A stretch of 64,000 nucleotides of DNA from Chloroflexota bacterium (GTDB lineage: Bacteria > Chloroflexota > Dehalococcoidia > Lucifugimonadales > JACPCL1): assembly GCA_016179765.1 (NCBI GenBank), contig JACPCL010000034.1, positions 1 to 64,000 on the forward strand. The letters are read 5' to 3'. The notes under the pieces are model-generated. The model was not told the DNA's origin. It ran no database searches and saw only the letters and a program-made list of their open reading frames with translations. Positions 42,061-49,496 of the stretch are shown here, one piece after another. The stretch's first letter is position 1, and the number at the start of each line of letters is the position of its first letter. The position numbers were made by a program, and so were the translations under genes.

Positions 42061-44112
42061 ATGACTCATCACAAAACTATGTCAGTTAACCGAATGTTTG
42101 GGGAATCTGAAGAACCGCGTGATGCCCAGGCCGGCCTCAGGTTGGATGACGGTACGGGGCTTCGGGTAGTAAGCGCCGGATTCTTGCATGAGGAACAATT
42201 CAATTGGGATCTGTTCCACGGTTACGACTGCCTGCGCGTGCTGACATACACCGCGAGCATCGGCGCTATCGTCCGAATGCTAGACAGGTATTCGTTCACA
42301 GAGTTTGACTGTGTATTTGGATGTGAACGTACTCTCCGTGACATAAAGGACATTCTGGCGTTTCAAAAAGTTGCCGTTGGGGATACCCGCGCCGCTATCA
42401 TGGGGCTAAAAGACGAGCGACACGCCTATGTTCTAGGAGCAGTGCATGAGGGCCGCGCGCATTTCCGCGTGCTCAGAAAGTACATTGCTCACGCAAAACT
42501 GTATCTGCTTTCAAACGCCGACGGGCATACGCGTGTGATAGTCGGGTCCGCCAACTTATCCGAATCCGCCTTTTCGGGAAATCAACCCGAGACGTTGGTC
42601 AAGTTTGATGATGATGAGCAGGCGTGGCACCACTACAACCGAATGCTGGACGGCATCATACAGTCAGCATCTGATGAAATTTCGTTGCCCAAAGAAAGGA
42701 TATCCAATGCCGAGATTGAAATCTCGGAAACCCCGGTGATGGCCGACACGTCGTCAACACTCGTTATTGAGGCCCCCTCACCTGAGGAAGTGGAACTAAC
42801 AGCGCCGTTCCAAGTAATGCGTATAGAAAAGGTTTTGGCTGTGTTGGGACCGCGCCTGTCCGCAGCTATTCCACCGATCCTCAGAGGCAAGCAAAGGATT
42901 ACGCCAGATATCAAGAGGGAGATAAGCCGCATCCGGCTCGTCAAATCTGCTGAGGAGGTGGACAGCCGCTATTTCTCCCTTGACAGGACGAACCGTACGG
43001 CTCTGCTGTCGGGCGAGCGGTTCCCAATGGAGTGGAGCAATGAAGCAGTCAAGGCAGAAGGGAAACTGCTGCTGGAATACTTCAAGAACTATGAGGGCGC
43101 ATTTGAAGGAAATGTGGCGCGCCTCCAGCAAGACTACTTTACCCTGATGTCCTGGTTATACTTCTCGCCATTCATTTGTGACATGCGCTCCCTAGCGCTA
43201 TTGCAGGACAGTGACGTGATCCGATACCCCTCTTTTGCGATAATCTTCGGCAAGTCCAACTGTGGCAAAACCAGCCTTGTGGACACGCTAATGACCTCTA
43301 TGTTCGGCTATACCCATACAGTAGATAAACAGAGCTTCACTGCGTCTCATCTTCGTGGACTGCAACAGGGGTACAAGAGATTTCCAGTGGTATTCGACGA
43401 CATTGGGCGCAGTGCCTTCAATCGCCACGGCAGGGACATGATCAAGGACGAGATGCTGCCTCCCGTCACAGAGTGCCCGGGGTTCGTACTCTCTATGAAT
43501 GCGGAACCCCAGTCGTTCCCAGACGAAGTGGTGAAGCGGAGCATGATGATATATACAACCACGGCCTTGCCACCTCACAACGAGGAGTTACGTCAGCGGC
43601 TGCAAAGCAAAATACAGGAAATGAGACGGGGGTTAACGGGACATCTCTATCGTCGCTACTTATCAGAAATCATGGACCACCTTAAGGATGAGCGGTTACC
43701 AGAAGATTGGCTAGCGTTGTCGTCAGGTGTGCTGAGCGGCATCATTTCGGAAGCCACTGACGAACCGTTGCCACACTGGTGCAAAGGCGTAACATGGATT
43801 GATTACGCCGAAAAACGGTATGACCGAGTGAAGGCCCGTCTCGATAATTTGCTACGGCCAACGGCCTATGCCAAGGGGGAGGGCGACATCCCCAATGGCT
43901 GGATGATAGAGGGCGATAAGATTATTGTGTGGGAGCAACGGGACGCTTTCGGCAGACGCGGATTTGATTGGGAGGATGTGCCCTCTACGTTGATTGACGA
44001 AGAGGTCAGTGGCGGCGGGAGGACAGTACTTCGGCGGTCTAGTGTGGAGAAGTTCCTTGGGCGGCGCTTCCGCACGTCCCGCAGGTGGTGGAAGCCTTGG
44101 GCGGAGGGTTAG
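42061..44112 (+). CDS. PLD-family nuclease fused to an SF3-like P-loop ATPase
   Basis: 683 residues. Residues 40-200 form a phospholipase-D-like (HKD) nuclease domain: YTASIGAIVRMLDRY, then IAHAKLYLL (H144, K146), VGSANLSESAF (G162, S163, N165) and NQPETLV (E177). A linker of about 180 residues follows. Residues 390-520 are a P-loop ATPase: Walker A GKSNCGKT (397-404), Walker B FPVVFDDI (441-448), a sensor-like FVLSMNAE (N480) and an Arg-finger-like VVKRS. This order suits helicase superfamily 3. Single gene with weak ribosome site, lower GC than its neighbours, next to toxin-antitoxin genes, so probably a defence or mobile-element gene. Confidence 0.7.
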   Translation: MTHHKTMSVNRMFGESEEPRDAQAGLRLDDGTGLRVVSAGFLHEEQFNWDLFHGYDCLRVLTYTASIGAIVRMLDRYSFTEFDCVFGCERTLRDIKDILAFQKVAVGDTRAAIMGLKDERHAYVLGAVHEGRAHFRVLRKYIAHAKLYLLSNADGHTRVIVGSANLSESAFSGNQPETLVKFDDDEQAWHHYNRMLDGIIQSASDEISLPKERISNAEIEISETPVMADTSSTLVIEAPSPEEVELTAPFQVMRIEKVLAVLGPRLSAAIPPILRGKQRITPDIKREISRIRLVKSAEEVDSRYFSLDRTNRTALLSGERFPMEWSNEAVKAEGKLLLEYFKNYEGAFEGNVARLQQDYFTLMSWLYFSPFICDMRSLALLQDSDVIRYPSFAIIFGKSNCGKTSLVDTLMTSMFGYTHTVDKQSFTASHLRGLQQGYKRFPVVFDDIGRSAFNRHGRDMIKDEMLPPVTECPGFVLSMNAEPQSFPDEVVKRSMMIYTTTALPPHNEELRQRLQSKIQEMRRGLTGHLYRRYLSEIMDHLKDERLPEDWLALSSGVLSGIISEATDEPLPHWCKGVTWIDYAEKRYDRVKARLDNLLRPTAYAKGEGDIPNGWMIEGDKIIVWEQRDAFGRRGFDWEDVPSTLIDEEVSGGGRTVLRRSSVEKFLGRRFRTSRRWWKPWAEG

Positions 44113-44159
44113 CAACTCCAGTAGCGTCTTAGCAGAGAGGGTTCCCCACCAACCTCTCG

Positions 44160-44249
44160 CCCATAGCTTCCCTCGCTCCGCCGCGCAACCTTCAGCACCA
44201 CCACCAGCGCGCGGTCGTCCTGAATGTCGTCGTCAACCCGGTAGGGCAA
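44160..44249 (-). pseudogene. RelE/ParE-like toxin C-terminal fragment
   Basis: On the minus strand a short frame encodes LPYRVDDDIQDDRALVVVLKVARRSEGSYG, which resembles the end of RelE-type toxins (YRV...D....VVVLKV). The upstream part is lost. A second relic with nearly the same DNA lies at 44900-44962. Confidence 0.45.
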
Positions 44250-44314
44250 CATTGGTTGCAATTTGGGCCTAAATATGGTACGTTTCATGGTACTAAACTT
44301 GTGAGGAGAAGGTG

Positions 44315-44587
44315 GTGGCAACGAAGATCTTACCTGTCAGCGAACTGAAGGCCAACCTCGCCAGCGTCATGGCCCAACTGGCGACTGATGCAACGCCTAT
44401 CTATGTCACGCAGCATGGGAAACCCAATGCGGTGCTGTTGAGCTACGAGGAGTACGAGGCCCTGCGTGAGAAGCTGGAAGACCTGGAGGATGCTCTGGCA
44501 ATGCAGCAGGCCCTGGCCAGCCCCGAAGAAGAGGCCATGAGCCTGGACGAGTATGAGCACCAACGGCTCGCCCAGCTACGCCGTTAG
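44315..44587 (+). CDS. Phd/YefM-family antitoxin
   Basis: 90 residues. The GTG at 44315 is six bases after AGGAG (a GTG at 44312 is too close). Sequence: TKILPVSELKANLASVMAQLA, TPIYVTQHGKPNAVLLSYEEYEALREKLEDLEDALAM, the normal Phd/YefM N-domain (DNA binding) and hinge. The acidic tail (SPEEEAMSLDEYEHQRLAQLRR) would wrap the toxin. It overlaps the toxin gene by 35 bases and represses the operon when in complex. Confidence 0.85.
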   Translation: MATKILPVSELKANLASVMAQLATDATPIYVTQHGKPNAVLLSYEEYEALREKLEDLEDALAMQQALASPEEEAMSLDEYEHQRLAQLRR

Positions 44588-44849
44588 GCTCAGGAATCGC
44601 CGGGTGCGCAGGGAGATGGATGCCCTGCGCGAACCGGACCATCGCCGAGTCTTGGCTGCTCTCCGGAGACTTGCTGACCAACCCCGGCCAATTGGCTGCG
44701 AGAAGCTCTACGACGATGTATACCGGGTTAGAGTCGGCGACTGGCGCATCATCTACCAAGTAGATGAAAACAACCGCAGAGTTGAAGTGGGCGGCATTCG
44801 CCGTCGGAGCGAAGGGACATACAAGGGCATTGAGGACCTGTTCAGCTAG
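44553..44849 (+). CDS. RelE/ParE-type toxin
   Basis: 98 residues. The ATG at 44553 lies inside the antitoxin gene. Core: YAVRLRNRRVRREMDALREPDHRRVLAALRRLADQPRPIGCEKLYDDVYRVRVGDWRIIYQVDENNRRVEVGGIRRRSEGTYKG. Typical RelE features are the Arg/Lys-rich surface, KLYDD.YRVRVGDWRIIYQVD and GIRRRSE.TY. It probably cleaves mRNA on the ribosome and is neutralised by the protein encoded upstream. The first seven residues may not be translated if a later start is used. Confidence 0.85.
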   Translation: MSTNGSPSYAVRLRNRRVRREMDALREPDHRRVLAALRRLADQPRPIGCEKLYDDVYRVRVGDWRIIYQVDENNRRVEVGGIRRRSEGTYKGIEDLFS

Positions 44850-44899
44850 CCAACAAAGCACTCAACCACGGTGCATGCCCGGCCTGCACAAACCTACCG

Positions 44900-44962
44900 T
44901 CTATAAGTCGTCTCGCTCCTCCACCGCGCAACCTTCAGCACCAACACCAGCGCGCGGTCGTG
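44900..44962 (-). pseudogene. Second RelE-like toxin fragment
   Basis: Minus-strand text DRALVLVLKVARWRSETTYRR, nearly the same DNA as in 44160-44249 (CGCGCAACCTTCAGCACC then CAGCGCGCGGTCGT). It flanks the intact RelBE pair on the other side. Only the last 20 or so residues remain. Confidence 0.4.
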
Positions 44963-44966
44963 TAGT

Positions 44967-45125
44967 TCACATGCTCTGGGACATTGCCAGCACCTGGACT
45001 TCCCTGTCCAACCGGTCCCCAAGCTGGTCCTTCTGGACTTCCAGGTCGTGCTGCGCCTGAAGGTTCAGCCAAAACCGGTCGGATGTGGAGAAATAGCGTG
45101 AGAGTCGCAGGGCGATGTCCGCGCT
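44967..45125 (-). pseudogene. HigA-like antitoxin C-terminal remnant
   Basis: Minus-strand translation ADIALRLSRYFSTSDRFW, then LNLQAQHDLEVQKDQLGDRLDREV and a TGA stop. This is the C-terminal half of HigA-type antitoxins (ALRLARYF.TSPEFWLNLQ..YDLE). An in-frame stop lies directly upstream and the HTH part is gone. It marks the former site of a third toxin-antitoxin pair. Confidence 0.55.
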
Positions 45126-45192
45126 TGCTCAAGAGAGCTAGGGCAGCCGCCGCAAGGCGTCTACGTGGCGGGGCCGGAGAAGGCGCAAATGA

Positions 45193-45239
45193 TTGACGCC
45201 GGGCGGTTCCCGCATCTATAATGCATCCAAAACGGATGC
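45193..45239 (+). promoter_or_regulatory. vapBC promoter with overlapping operator
   Basis: TTGACG (45193-45198), 18-bp spacer, TATAAT (45217-45222), followed at once by the dyad GCATCC-AAAAC-GGATGC (45223-45239). The dyad covers the start of transcription, 15 bases before the antitoxin ATG, as expected for VapBC self-repression. Confidence 0.75.
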
Positions 45240-45254
45240 GTTTGGGAGTCAACC

Positions 45255-45488
45255 ATGCCTGTCAACCTGTCGGTCAAGAGCGTTCCTGACGAGCTAGCAG
45301 AGAAGGTCCGAGAGAGGGCCAGGCGCCATCATCGCTCCCTTCAGGGGGAGATGATGGCCATCCTAGAAGAAGCAGTGGGTCCTAGGAAGCTTTCGCTGGA
45401 CGAGGCCGAGAACCGGCTCCAGGCCCTGGCCTTTGAGACTGGCGACGATTCTACGGCCTGGGTGCGGGAACTTCGTGATGCCCGCTAA
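45255..45488 (+). CDS. vapB: VapB/FitA-type antitoxin
   Basis: 77 residues. The ribbon-helix-helix N-domain is PVNLSVKSVPDELAEKVRERARRHHRSLQGEMMAILEEAV, typical of FitA/VapB antitoxins that bind DNA as dimers. The C-terminal helix (SLDEAENRLQALAFETGDDSTAWVRELR) would block the PIN active site. It overlaps the toxin gene by 11 bases. The start ATG at 45255 is preceded by GGGAG. Confidence 0.85.
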   Translation: MPVNLSVKSVPDELAEKVRERARRHHRSLQGEMMAILEEAVGPRKLSLDEAENRLQALAFETGDDSTAWVRELRDAR

Positions 45489-45858
45489 GGTCGTGGACGC
45501 CTCGGTGCTTGGTGCCTGGTGCTTTCGAGAACCCAGGTCCTCCGAAGCCCTGGGAATGCTCCTCGGTTCAGACCTGTATGCCCCCACGCTTCTTGCCTAC
45601 GAGCTGACTAACATCGCAAGGAAGAAAGCCGCTGCGTACCCCCATGACCTCCACGTGTTCAGCCAAGCGCTCGCTACGGCCCTGGCCCTTCCCATCCACT
45701 GGATGGAGGTAGACCACGTCACAGTCTTGCACCTGGCTTTGGACGTGGGTCTCACCACCTATGACGCCAGTTACCTTTATGTCGCTCAAACCATGGGCGC
45801 TTCCCTCGCCACGTTTGATCAGCAGCTCGGGCGGGCGGCCCGAAACACCGGTACATGA
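45478..45858 (+). CDS. vapC: VapC-type PIN-domain toxin
   Basis: 126 residues from the ATG at 45478. PIN-domain acidic residues: D7 in KVVDASVLGAW, E in LLAYELTNIARK, D in TTYDASYLYVA and D in ASLATFDQQL. Together these bind the metals that cleave RNA (often tRNA or rRNA). Co-transcribed and overlapping with vapB. Normal length for VapC, so probably active. Confidence 0.87.
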   Translation: MPAKVVDASVLGAWCFREPRSSEALGMLLGSDLYAPTLLAYELTNIARKKAAAYPHDLHVFSQALATALALPIHWMEVDHVTVLHLALDVGLTTYDASYLYVAQTMGASLATFDQQLGRAARNTGT

Positions 45859-45885
45859 GGGTCGCGCTTGGTCGTGTCGTCCCCT

Positions 45886-46740
45886 TCACCGCTCCACCGG
45901 GAACCCCACGATGCTCCCCCACTCCGTCCACGAGCCGTCGTACACCTTCACCTCCTGGTAGCCCAGCAGGTAGCGCATGGCAAACCAGGCCAGGCTCGCC
46001 CGGTGGCTCAGTCGGCAGTACACCACCGTCTCGCCTGCTTCGGGGATCACGCCTACACCTCTGAGCAATCGGCCCATCTCCTGGGGTGATTTGAAAGTAT
46101 CGTCGTCATTCAGCAGCTCCCGGAAGAAGAGGTGCACCGCCCCGGGGATGCGGCCTGCCCGCTCCGCGCCGTGGTCAAAGCCGCCCGGCCCGGTCACCCG
46201 TTGCCCGCTGTACTCCTCGGGCGTCCGCACGTCCAGCAGCACACGACCCGCCTTGCCCAGGCCCGCCCGCACGGCGTCCCGCCCCATGCGGCTGGACTCC
46301 TCCCTAGGCGTGGGCACATAGGCGGCTGGCTTGAAGACCGGCGTTTCTTGGAACAGGGGACGGCCTTCGGCCTTCCAGCGAGTGATGCTGCCGTCCAACA
46401 TGCGCACGTCCCGGTGGCCGCACATCGTTAGCGTCCAGAAGGCGTACATCCCGAACTGCACGGGCCGCCCGTACAGCACCACGGTCGTATCGGCCGTCAC
46501 GCCCAGAGCGCCCAGACGCCGCGCCATAGCCGCGGAGGACGTGAACTCCCGGTCCGTGGGGTGCCACAGGGCCGCCTTCCAGTACCACCAGGCCGCGCCG
46601 GGCACGTGCCCCTCTCGGTACGCCGTATCCTCGCTTGCCGACGACACCTCAATGACCCGCACCTTGGGGTCGCCGAGATGCTCCGCCAGCCAGTCGGCGG
46701 AGACGAGACGGGAGCCAAGACCCGAAGCGCCAGTAGTCAT
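45886..46740 (-). CDS. Two-domain rhodanese (thiosulfate sulfurtransferase)
   Basis: 284 residues with two rhodanese domains. The N-terminal inactive domain shows VRVIEVSSASEDTAYREGHVPGAAW. The C-terminal active domain shows VLLDVRTPEEYSGQ and the catalytic loop VVYCRLSHRASLAW, with Cys in CRLSHR. It moves sulfur from thiosulfate or another donor to cyanide or a thiol acceptor. The ATG at 46740 is eight bases after GGGGAG. It is divergent from the candidate selenoprotein at 46841, which could be linked to sulfur or redox handling. Confidence 0.92.
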   Translation of the reverse strand: MTTGASGLGSRLVSADWLAEHLGDPKVRVIEVSSASEDTAYREGHVPGAAWWYWKAALWHPTDREFTSSAAMARRLGALGVTADTTVVLYGRPVQFGMYAFWTLTMCGHRDVRMLDGSITRWKAEGRPLFQETPVFKPAAYVPTPREESSRMGRDAVRAGLGKAGRVLLDVRTPEEYSGQRVTGPGGFDHGAERAGRIPGAVHLFFRELLNDDDTFKSPQEMGRLLRGVGVIPEAGETVVYCRLSHRASLAWFAMRYLLGYQEVKVYDGSWTEWGSIVGFPVER

Positions 46741-46840
46741 CTCTTCAACTCCCCTTTCGGTGGTGTGCCCAGGGATTATGCCATAAGCCGCCCTCTTCTG
46801 CTAAACTGGGGCCGAGGCTTCAATTTGAGGGAGGAACGTC

Positions 46841-47590
46841 ATGCCCTTCATCCAGGAAAAGGACAAACTGCCCCTTAAGGACAGGCTGAGGAAAGACCTG
46901 AAGAGCGAGGTAAAGCTGCGCCTCTTCACTCAGCGCACCTTCGGCCTCACCATCCCAGGCAGGGAATGCCTCCACTGTGAGGACACCCAGAAGCTCATGG
47001 AGGAGCTGACCGCCCTCTCCCTCAAGCTGAAGCTGGAGATCGTGGACTTCTACTCCCAGGCCCAGGCCGTCAAAGAGGCCGGCGTGGAGCGCATTCCGGC
47101 CCTGGTCATGTCCGCAAATGGCTCCACCAACGTCAAGTTCTATGGCATCCCCTTGGGACTGGAGTTCGCCGCCCTGCTGGAGACCATCGTCACCCTATCG
47201 CGCGGCGTCAGCCCCCTGGCGTTGGAGACTCGCAAAAAGCTGAAGCAGCTCAAAAGCGCCGTCCACATTCAAGTCTTCGTCACACCCACCTGACCGCACT
47301 GCCCGCAACTGGCCCGTGTGGCCTACGCGATGGCTCTAGACAACCCCAACGTCCGCGCCGACGTGGTGGAGGTCCAGGAGTTCCCCCTGCTGGCCCAGCG
47401 GTACATGGTCTCCGGCGTCCCCAAGACCATCATCAACAACAAGGTGCAGTTCGTTGGCGCCGTGCCGGAGCCGATGCTCATAGACTACGTGCTCAAGGCG
47501 GTGGGGGTGGAGGCGAAGGAGCAGCAGCCCTCCGCCATAGCGGTCGCCCCGGAGGTGGGGCCAAGCACGCGGGCGGGCGCGGGAAGGTAG
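46841..47590 (+). CDS. Protein disulfide oxidoreductase, candidate selenoprotein (UPHC)
   Basis: 249 residues if the TGA at 47291-47293 is read as selenocysteine. Two thioredoxin-fold domains as in the PDO/glutaredoxin-like family. The first holds ECLHC (C43, C46). In the second, VQVFVTPT is followed by TGA and then PHCPQLARVAYAMALDNPNV, where relatives have CP-x-C. Thus U151 replaces the first Cys and C154 remains (UPHC). The frame continues normally (VSGVPKTIINNKVQFVGAVPEPMLIDYVLKAV), with cis-Pro in GVPKT. Without decoding, the product is a single-domain stub ending PT. A hairpin with loop 21 nt after the TGA supports Sec insertion. Alternative: a pseudogene or sequencing error. Confidence 0.7.
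47291..47329 (+). promoter_or_regulatory. Candidate bacterial SECIS element in the PDO gene
   Basis: After TGA (47291-47293): lower stem CGC (47304-47306) with GCG (47327-47329), internal loop, upper stem GGCC (47311-47314) with GGCC (47320-47323), loop CGTGT. The loop begins 21 nt after the TGA and has G as its second base. Its upper stem resembles the one in the DUF3179 gene. Confidence 0.5.
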
Positions 47591-47612
47591 AAGTCCGCAA
47601 CGGAGCACACCA

Positions 47613-47659
47613 TAGCAGAAGTGTAGGGGCGCGGTAACCGCGCCCCTACACTTCTGCTA
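47613..47659. repeat. Perfect 47-bp palindrome with TA ends
   Basis: TAGCAGAAGTGTAGGGGCGC..., central A, and the exact complement ending TA. It sits between the convergent PDO gene and HAD gene and supplies the HAD stop codon (TAG read on the minus strand, 47659-47657). It may act as a two-way terminator or be a very small insertion. It shares the GTAGGGGC core with 48416-48449. Confidence 0.8.
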
Positions 47660-48355
47660 CACCAACCGCACCACCTCCATCAGGCCTCTGACCCTCAGGC
47701 ACTCCGGCGGGGCCTCCGCCACCCCCTCCCGGTCCACCAGCACCGCGTGAATGCCCAGGTTGCGTGCCCCCTGCACGTCGGACAGGTAGGAGTCGCCCAC
47801 GTGCAGCGCCTCCGATGCCTGCACCCCGGCTCGCTCCAGGGCCGCCAGGAACATAGGCGGATGGGGCTTGTTGCTGCCTATCTCCTGGGAGGTCACGGCG
47901 AAGTCCAAATAGGCCGTCAGGCCGTGACTCTCCATAAGTTGCCGCGGCTCGCGCCCAATGTTGCTCAAGAGGCCCAGCGTCAGCCCCCGCCGCTTCAGCG
48001 TGTCCAGGGCAGGTATCGCGTCGTCGTACAGCGCCAGGCCATAAGGGATCCCCTGGACCGCCTCCCAAATGCGCCGGGCTGTCGGTAGGTCCACCTCCAC
48101 GCCCGCCTCGCGCAGGATGATCTGCTCGTAGCGTGCAAAAAAGGCCAGCCTCGCCTCTCCCTGCAACCGGTTCATCGGCGTATCGCTGGCGTTCGTCTGG
48201 CCCATGAAGTCATCGGCCAGGGCGTAGCCCTTCACCAGGCCTTCGCGGCTCACGGAGTAGCCAAACCCGCCGATGGCCTCCGCCTGCAGCTCCTCCCGAG
48301 GTGGGAAGAAGCGGGCCAGCGTGCCATAGAAGTCAAAGAAGACTGCTTTGATCAA
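47657..48355 (-). CDS. HAD-family hydrolase (phosphatase/dehalogenase type)
   Basis: 232 residues. Motif I: VFFDFYGTLARF (D8, D10 in DxYGT). Motif II: LGLLSNIG. Motif III: SNKPHPPMF (Lys). Motif IV: HVGDSYLSDVQGARNLG. A helical cap domain lies between motifs I and II (about 20-100). Similar to phosphoglycolate phosphatase or 2-haloacid dehalogenase relatives. TTG start at 48355 with a weak site. The last three bases belong to the 47-bp palindrome, so the C-terminus may have been reset by that insertion. Confidence 0.85.
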   Translation of the reverse strand: MIKAVFFDFYGTLARFFPPREELQAEAIGGFGYSVSREGLVKGYALADDFMGQTNASDTPMNRLQGEARLAFFARYEQIILREAGVEVDLPTARRIWEAVQGIPYGLALYDDAIPALDTLKRRGLTLGLLSNIGREPRQLMESHGLTAYLDFAVTSQEIGSNKPHPPMFLAALERAGVQASEALHVGDSYLSDVQGARNLGIHAVLVDREGVAEAPPECLRVRGLMEVVRLV

Positions 48356-48415
48356 GGCCTTCTCTCACATGGAATGCATCTGCACATGTGGAAGCGACTG
48401 GATAGCAGCCGCCTA

Positions 48416-48449
48416 GTAGGGGCATCCCGACCTGTCTGGACGCCCCTAC
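48416..48449. repeat. GTAGGGGC inverted repeat
   Basis: GTAGGGGC (48416-48423) and GCCCCTAC (48442-48449) around an 18-base centre. Same class as the 47-bp palindrome and the hairpin at 23285. Sits in the gap between the HAD and comF genes. Confidence 0.6.
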
Positions 48450-48561
48450 ATCATGTCCTCTGGAACAAGCAAAAGCAAGCGCCATAAAGCCATCAGCCCC
48501 TCTTCCCTAGCGGCCAGAATTATTCTAAGATGGAGCCAGAATAATTACGGAGCCCTCCCCC

Positions 48562-49284
48562 ATGAACCTCTCCTCCTCCTTCAGCCACGCCGCCTCTCGC
48601 ATCACGGAGGCCACCCTAGACCTCCTCTTCCCCAAGCAATGCTACGTTTGCAGCAGACACGGCCAGTTTATCTGCGACCCCTGCCAGAAGGACCTTCCAC
48701 GCTTACGTCCTCCCTACTGCTCCCTGTGCGCCCAGCCAGAGAAGCGCATGACCCGCTTCTGCCGCCACTGCCAGGAGCGCCCCCTGGAGATTGACGGCGT
48801 CCGCGCCCCCTTCCTCATGGACGGCCCTTTGCGCAACATCGTCCACGCCCTGAAGTACCAGGGCCTCCGCGCCCTGGCCCAGCCCATGGGACATTTGATG
48901 GCAAGCTACTACCTTCAGGAGGAGCTTTCTGCAGAGGTGGTGGTGCCCGTGCCCCTGCACCCAAGGAAGGAGCGGGAGCGCGGCTATAACCAGTCGGCCC
49001 TCCTGGCCAGGGCCATAGGCAACTCGTTGGGCCTTCCTGTGGAAGCGCAGGCGCTGCGAAGGGTGCGCAACACCCCGTCCCAGGCCCGCAGCATCAGCAG
49101 CGAGGAGCGCCGCGTCAACGTGGACAAGGCCTTTGCCGCAGAGGCCACCCTGGTAGAGGGCAAATGCATCCTGCTCATTGACGACGTCTGCACCACCGGC
49201 TCAACGTTGGAGGCCTGCGCTATCGCCCTCAGGGACGCGGGCGCCAGCACCGTCTGGGGCCTCACCCTGGCGCGGGAGGCGTAA
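48562..49284 (+). CDS. ComF-family phosphoribosyltransferase-like protein
   Basis: 240 residues. An N-terminal zinc finger (CYVCSRHGQFICDPCQ and CSLCAQPEKRMTRFCRHCQ) precedes the PRTase domain: VVPVPLHPRKERERGYNQSALLARAIG and ILLIDDVCTTGSTLEACAIALRDAGA, the PRPP-binding loop. ComF supports DNA uptake in naturally competent bacteria; elsewhere its role is not well known. The ATG at 48562 is nine bases after GGAG. No other competence gene is visible in the window. Confidence 0.9.
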   Translation: MNLSSSFSHAASRITEATLDLLFPKQCYVCSRHGQFICDPCQKDLPRLRPPYCSLCAQPEKRMTRFCRHCQERPLEIDGVRAPFLMDGPLRNIVHALKYQGLRALAQPMGHLMASYYLQEELSAEVVVPVPLHPRKERERGYNQSALLARAIGNSLGLPVEAQALRRVRNTPSQARSISSEERRVNVDKAFAAEATLVEGKCILLIDDVCTTGSTLEACAIALRDAGASTVWGLTLAREA

Positions 49285-49396
49285 CGCCATAACCGCCACG
49301 ATTGCTCCCTCCTTGCCTCATCAGGTATGATAGCTTCACGCCTTGCCGGACTTGCCCTATGCCCCTATGTCTCTATGCCCGTATGCCCATCCTCGC

Positions 49397-49486
49397 GGAG
49401 GGGTGGCCGAGCGGTTGAAGGCGCCTGTCCTGAAAACAGGTAGCTCCGCAAGGAGCTCATGGGTTCGAATCCCATCCCCTCCGCCA
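49397..49486 (+). tRNA. tRNA-Ser (anticodon UGA)
   Basis: Acceptor GGAGGGG pairs with CCCCTCC at 49476-49482; discriminator G; CCA is encoded. D-arm GCCGAGCGGTTGAAGGC, anticodon stem CCTGT/ACAGG with loop CCTGAAA, long variable arm TAGCTCCGCAAGGAGCT as in class II serine tRNAs, and T-loop TTCGAAT. The anticodon is TGA (49430-49432 region). Position 33 is C rather than the almost universal U. It ends ten bases before the sucC start codon. Confidence 0.93.
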
Positions 49487-49496
49487 CGTTACTCCC

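Noticed and set aside
47318-47590. An independent 90-residue gene starting at GTG 47318.
   Set aside because: It has no ribosome site, starts in the middle of a thioredoxin-fold domain and is in frame with the upstream part across a single TGA; it is the second half of one protein.
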